From positions 1-6,597 of the forward strand of contig JAHINX010000042.1 of the NCBI GenBank assembly GCA_018895765.1: 6,597 nt of DNA, written 5' to 3'. Each line of letters starts with the position of its first letter. Within the stretch, counting starts at the first letter, position 1. A program made the position numbers and the translations under genes. Source of the DNA: Patescibacteria group bacterium. GTDB taxonomy: Bacteria; Patescibacteriota; Patescibacteriia; GCA-002772895. Positions 5,027 through 6,597 of this stretch are shown here, piece after piece. The notes beneath the pieces are model-generated. The model made no database searches. It was not told the origin of the DNA and worked only from the letters and a program-made list of their open reading frames with translations.

Positions 5027-6597
5027 TTAAATGATGATTTTTTGCCCTTCGCTTAGCCCCTCGGTGATTTCTATATCTCCCTCTGACCCACGGATTCCGG
5101 TTTTTACTTCAATTTCTTTTTTAACATCACCGTCCAAAATTTCTACATATCTTTTTCCGTTTTTTGTATAAACAGCGCGCGCCGGAATTTTTAACGCATT
5201 ATCTTTTTGCTCTGTTTGAATATCAATATTTGCCGTCATACCGGATTTGATTCTACTGTCATTATCATTAAATTGCAAAGCTGTTTTGTAGGTCGCAACA
5301 CCTTCTATTATTGTTTCTGCCGGTTCAATAGAGGTGACTGTTGCCATAAAGTCTACATCGCTACCATAAGCATCTAGAGTTATGGCCGCGCTGTCGCCTT
5401 TTGCTACCTTTGATACATCAACTTCTGGTATATATGCTTCTATTTCAAAATTGGAAGCGGAAAATAAAGAAATAGCAACTGTGTTAGCAGAAACAATTTC
5501 ACCTACTTTGGCATCTTGTTTTGTAACAACTCCCGCTATTGGTGAATATATAACCGTTCTATTGATTTGTGCTCTTATATTTTGAACGCTAGCTTCACTC
5601 GATCTCACCCTTGCCTCTTCTGCAACAATTTGTTCCGATGTAGAACCGGCCTTCTTTAATGCGAGGCTGTCTTCGGCGGATTGTATATTATTTGTGTTTG
5701 TCACTTTCTGCGATGCAATTGCCTGTTCTTTTGAAGAAACAGTCGTGACGCTTGCGCCAATGGTTGTTTTATTAGTAGAAAGATCGCTCTTTTCAGTTGC
5801 TGTAAATTCCGATTTTATAGGGACTGTGTTTAAAGCAAAATTTACTTTTTGCAAACTGTCCAAGGTGTCTGAAAGAGCTTTGTCTATATTATCGTGGGTT
5901 TGATTTTGTATTGCCGTCTGAACAGAAGCGTAAGCCCCGCCTGTAAGCTTGCTGATTGATTCCGTTGCTAACCGCCCAGCATTATCTTGTCCCAAAAGCG
6001 ACAAAACCGCATCTCTTTTGGCGTCGGAAATTTCCAAGTCATCCTGCTCATTTCCGGTAAAATATTTAAACTGTAGATCAGTCAAATCTAAAATTGCATT
6101 TTTGCCCTTTACAACCGCCTCCTGTATCGCAGTAAGTGCGCCATCATAATCATTCTGCAAATCAACATCTGCCTGTGTTTTGGCGCTATTCAATTCTGTC
6201 TCGGCAAGCTGTATTTCTTCCGGCCTGGTTCCTTTTTTTAACTCATCGAGCTTTGCTTCTGCCACGGATAAATCTGCCTCTGCCTGTGAGAGTTGTGCCA
6301 GAAGAATAGAATTATCTAATCCAGCAAGAACTTGTCCTTTGTACACTTTATCTCCTATTCCAACATTTACTCTATTTATTTTCCCGCCCTGTTCAAATGC
6401 TAGATCAACGCTTTCTGCCGGCTTTACTCTACCGGTAATACTAACTTCCTGAACAATAGTGCCTCTTTCTGCTTTGACATAATTAAATGTTGGCTTTTGT
6501 GTAACCTTAGAATAAACCGCCCATCCGATAAGCGCCACAATGATAATAAGCGGAATAAAAAAATGTGGCTTTTTTAGAAAAAACTTTTTTTTCTTTA
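5027..6597 (-). CDS. HlyD/MacA-like transporter adaptor with enlarged helical hairpin, 5' partial
   Basis: The frame runs past the GTG at 6536-6538 to the window edge, adding KKKKFFLKKPHFFIPLIII-type residues that complete a basic N-terminus and a membrane anchor; the true start is just outside. From that GTG the remaining 503 residues show lipoyl half 1 (about 46-78), a long helical insertion (80-325), lipoyl half 2 (328-360, with YSPIAGVVT and KVGEIV), a beta-barrel (about 362-441) and a membrane-proximal domain (445-503, with IPARAVY and ITEGLSEGQKIII). In the hairpin, KKGTRPEEIQLAETEL (101-116) on the outgoing arm mirrors KKAGSTSEQIVAEEAR (295-310) on the return arm. Adaptors of this family sit outside the cytoplasmic membrane and dock on the MacB-like permease encoded downstream; in Gram-negatives they reach TolC. 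The insertion, roughly 245 residues, is larger than in typical MacA. Its partner and substrate are unknown. Confidence 0.92.
   Translation of the reverse strand, partial: KKKKFFLKKPHFFIPLIIIVALIGWAVYSKVTQKPTFNYVKAERGTIVQEVSITGRVKPAESVDLAFEQGGKINRVNVGIGDKVYKGQVLAGLDNSILLAQLSQAEADLSVAEAKLDELKKGTRPEEIQLAETELNSAKTQADVDLQNDYDGALTAIQEAVVKGKNAILDLTDLQFKYFTGNEQDDLEISDAKRDAVLSLLGQDNAGRLATESISKLTGGAYASVQTAIQNQTHDNIDKALSDTLDSLQKVNFALNTVPIKSEFTATEKSDLSTNKTTIGASVTTVSSKEQAIASQKVTNTNNIQSAEDSLALKKAGSTSEQIVAEEARVRSSEASVQNIRAQINRTVIYSPIAGVVTKQDAKVGEIVSANTVAISLFSASNFEIEAYIPEVDVSKVAKGDSAAITLDAYGSDVDFMATVTSIEPAETIIEGVATYKTALQFNDNDSRIKSGMTANIDIQTEQKDNALKIPARAVYTKNGKRYVEILDGDVKKEIEVKTGIRGSEGDIEITEGLSEGQKIII

Noticed and set aside
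6536..6538. GTG as the start of the adaptor gene
   Set aside because: The frame continues upstream through hydrophobic residues that complete a membrane anchor and a lysine-rich N-terminus to the window edge, so the start is outside the window.
1..6597. Alternative genetic code with TGA as glycine (Gracilibacteria/SR1 type)
   Set aside because: TGA terminates the CAP, YdcF-like and lysozyme-like genes at sensible family ends, and no gene needs TGA read-through.

Overview
The window looks like bacterial chromosome from a low-GC lineage that uses the standard code: TGA ends three genes and no coding frame has an internal TGA, so the TGA-as-glycine code of Gracilibacteria/SR1 is excluded. The gene repertoire suggests a Candidatus Patescibacteria (CPR, Parcubacteria-like) genome. 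It has a CAP-domain protein with a coiled-coil tail, a lysozyme-like protein with beta-rich N-terminal repeats, a YdcF-type membrane protein, and a MacA/MacB-type exporter with an oversized adaptor hairpin. That placement is inferred from protein style; no rRNA or other phylogenetic marker lies in the window.

Layout. (1) 1-612, plus strand: the 3' part of a CAP (SCP/PR-1) domain gene, with its 5' end outside the window. (2) 651-2515, minus strand: a two-gene unit in which a lysozyme-like/lytic-transglycosylase-like gene is followed by a ydcF-like (DUF218) gene with a 4-bp ATGA overlap. It converges on the CAP gene across only 38 bp. (3) 2516-2863: a 348-bp gap without a convincing gene but full of RNA-like structure. 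It holds four hairpins, of which two read as minus-strand intrinsic terminators and two are copies of one another, plus a candidate promoter for unit 2 and a heptanucleotide tandem repeat at the end of the exporter operon. (4) 2864-6597, minus strand: a tripartite exporter operon in the order adaptor (HlyD/MacA-like, 5' end cut by the window edge), ABC ATPase (LolD/MacB type), FtsX/MacB-type permease. ATPase and permease are 3 bp apart. Adaptor and ATPase are separated by 192 bp containing octamer repeats in inverted arrangement and a strong GC hairpin.

Function. All genes look directed at the cell envelope. The ATPase, permease and adaptor should form one energy-coupled machine acting on substrates at or outside the cytoplasmic membrane; the substrate cannot be read from the sequence. 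The lysozyme-like and YdcF-like pair plausibly acts on peptidoglycan or envelope polymers, and the CAP protein is probably exported. Short tandem repeats of period 7, 7 and 8 occur just after the stop codons of three different minus-strand genes, and the intergenic hairpins carry G-U-compatible changes only when read as minus-strand RNA. The least explained DNA is the hairpin array at 2595-2820 and the repeat-bounded spacer at 4854-4996.
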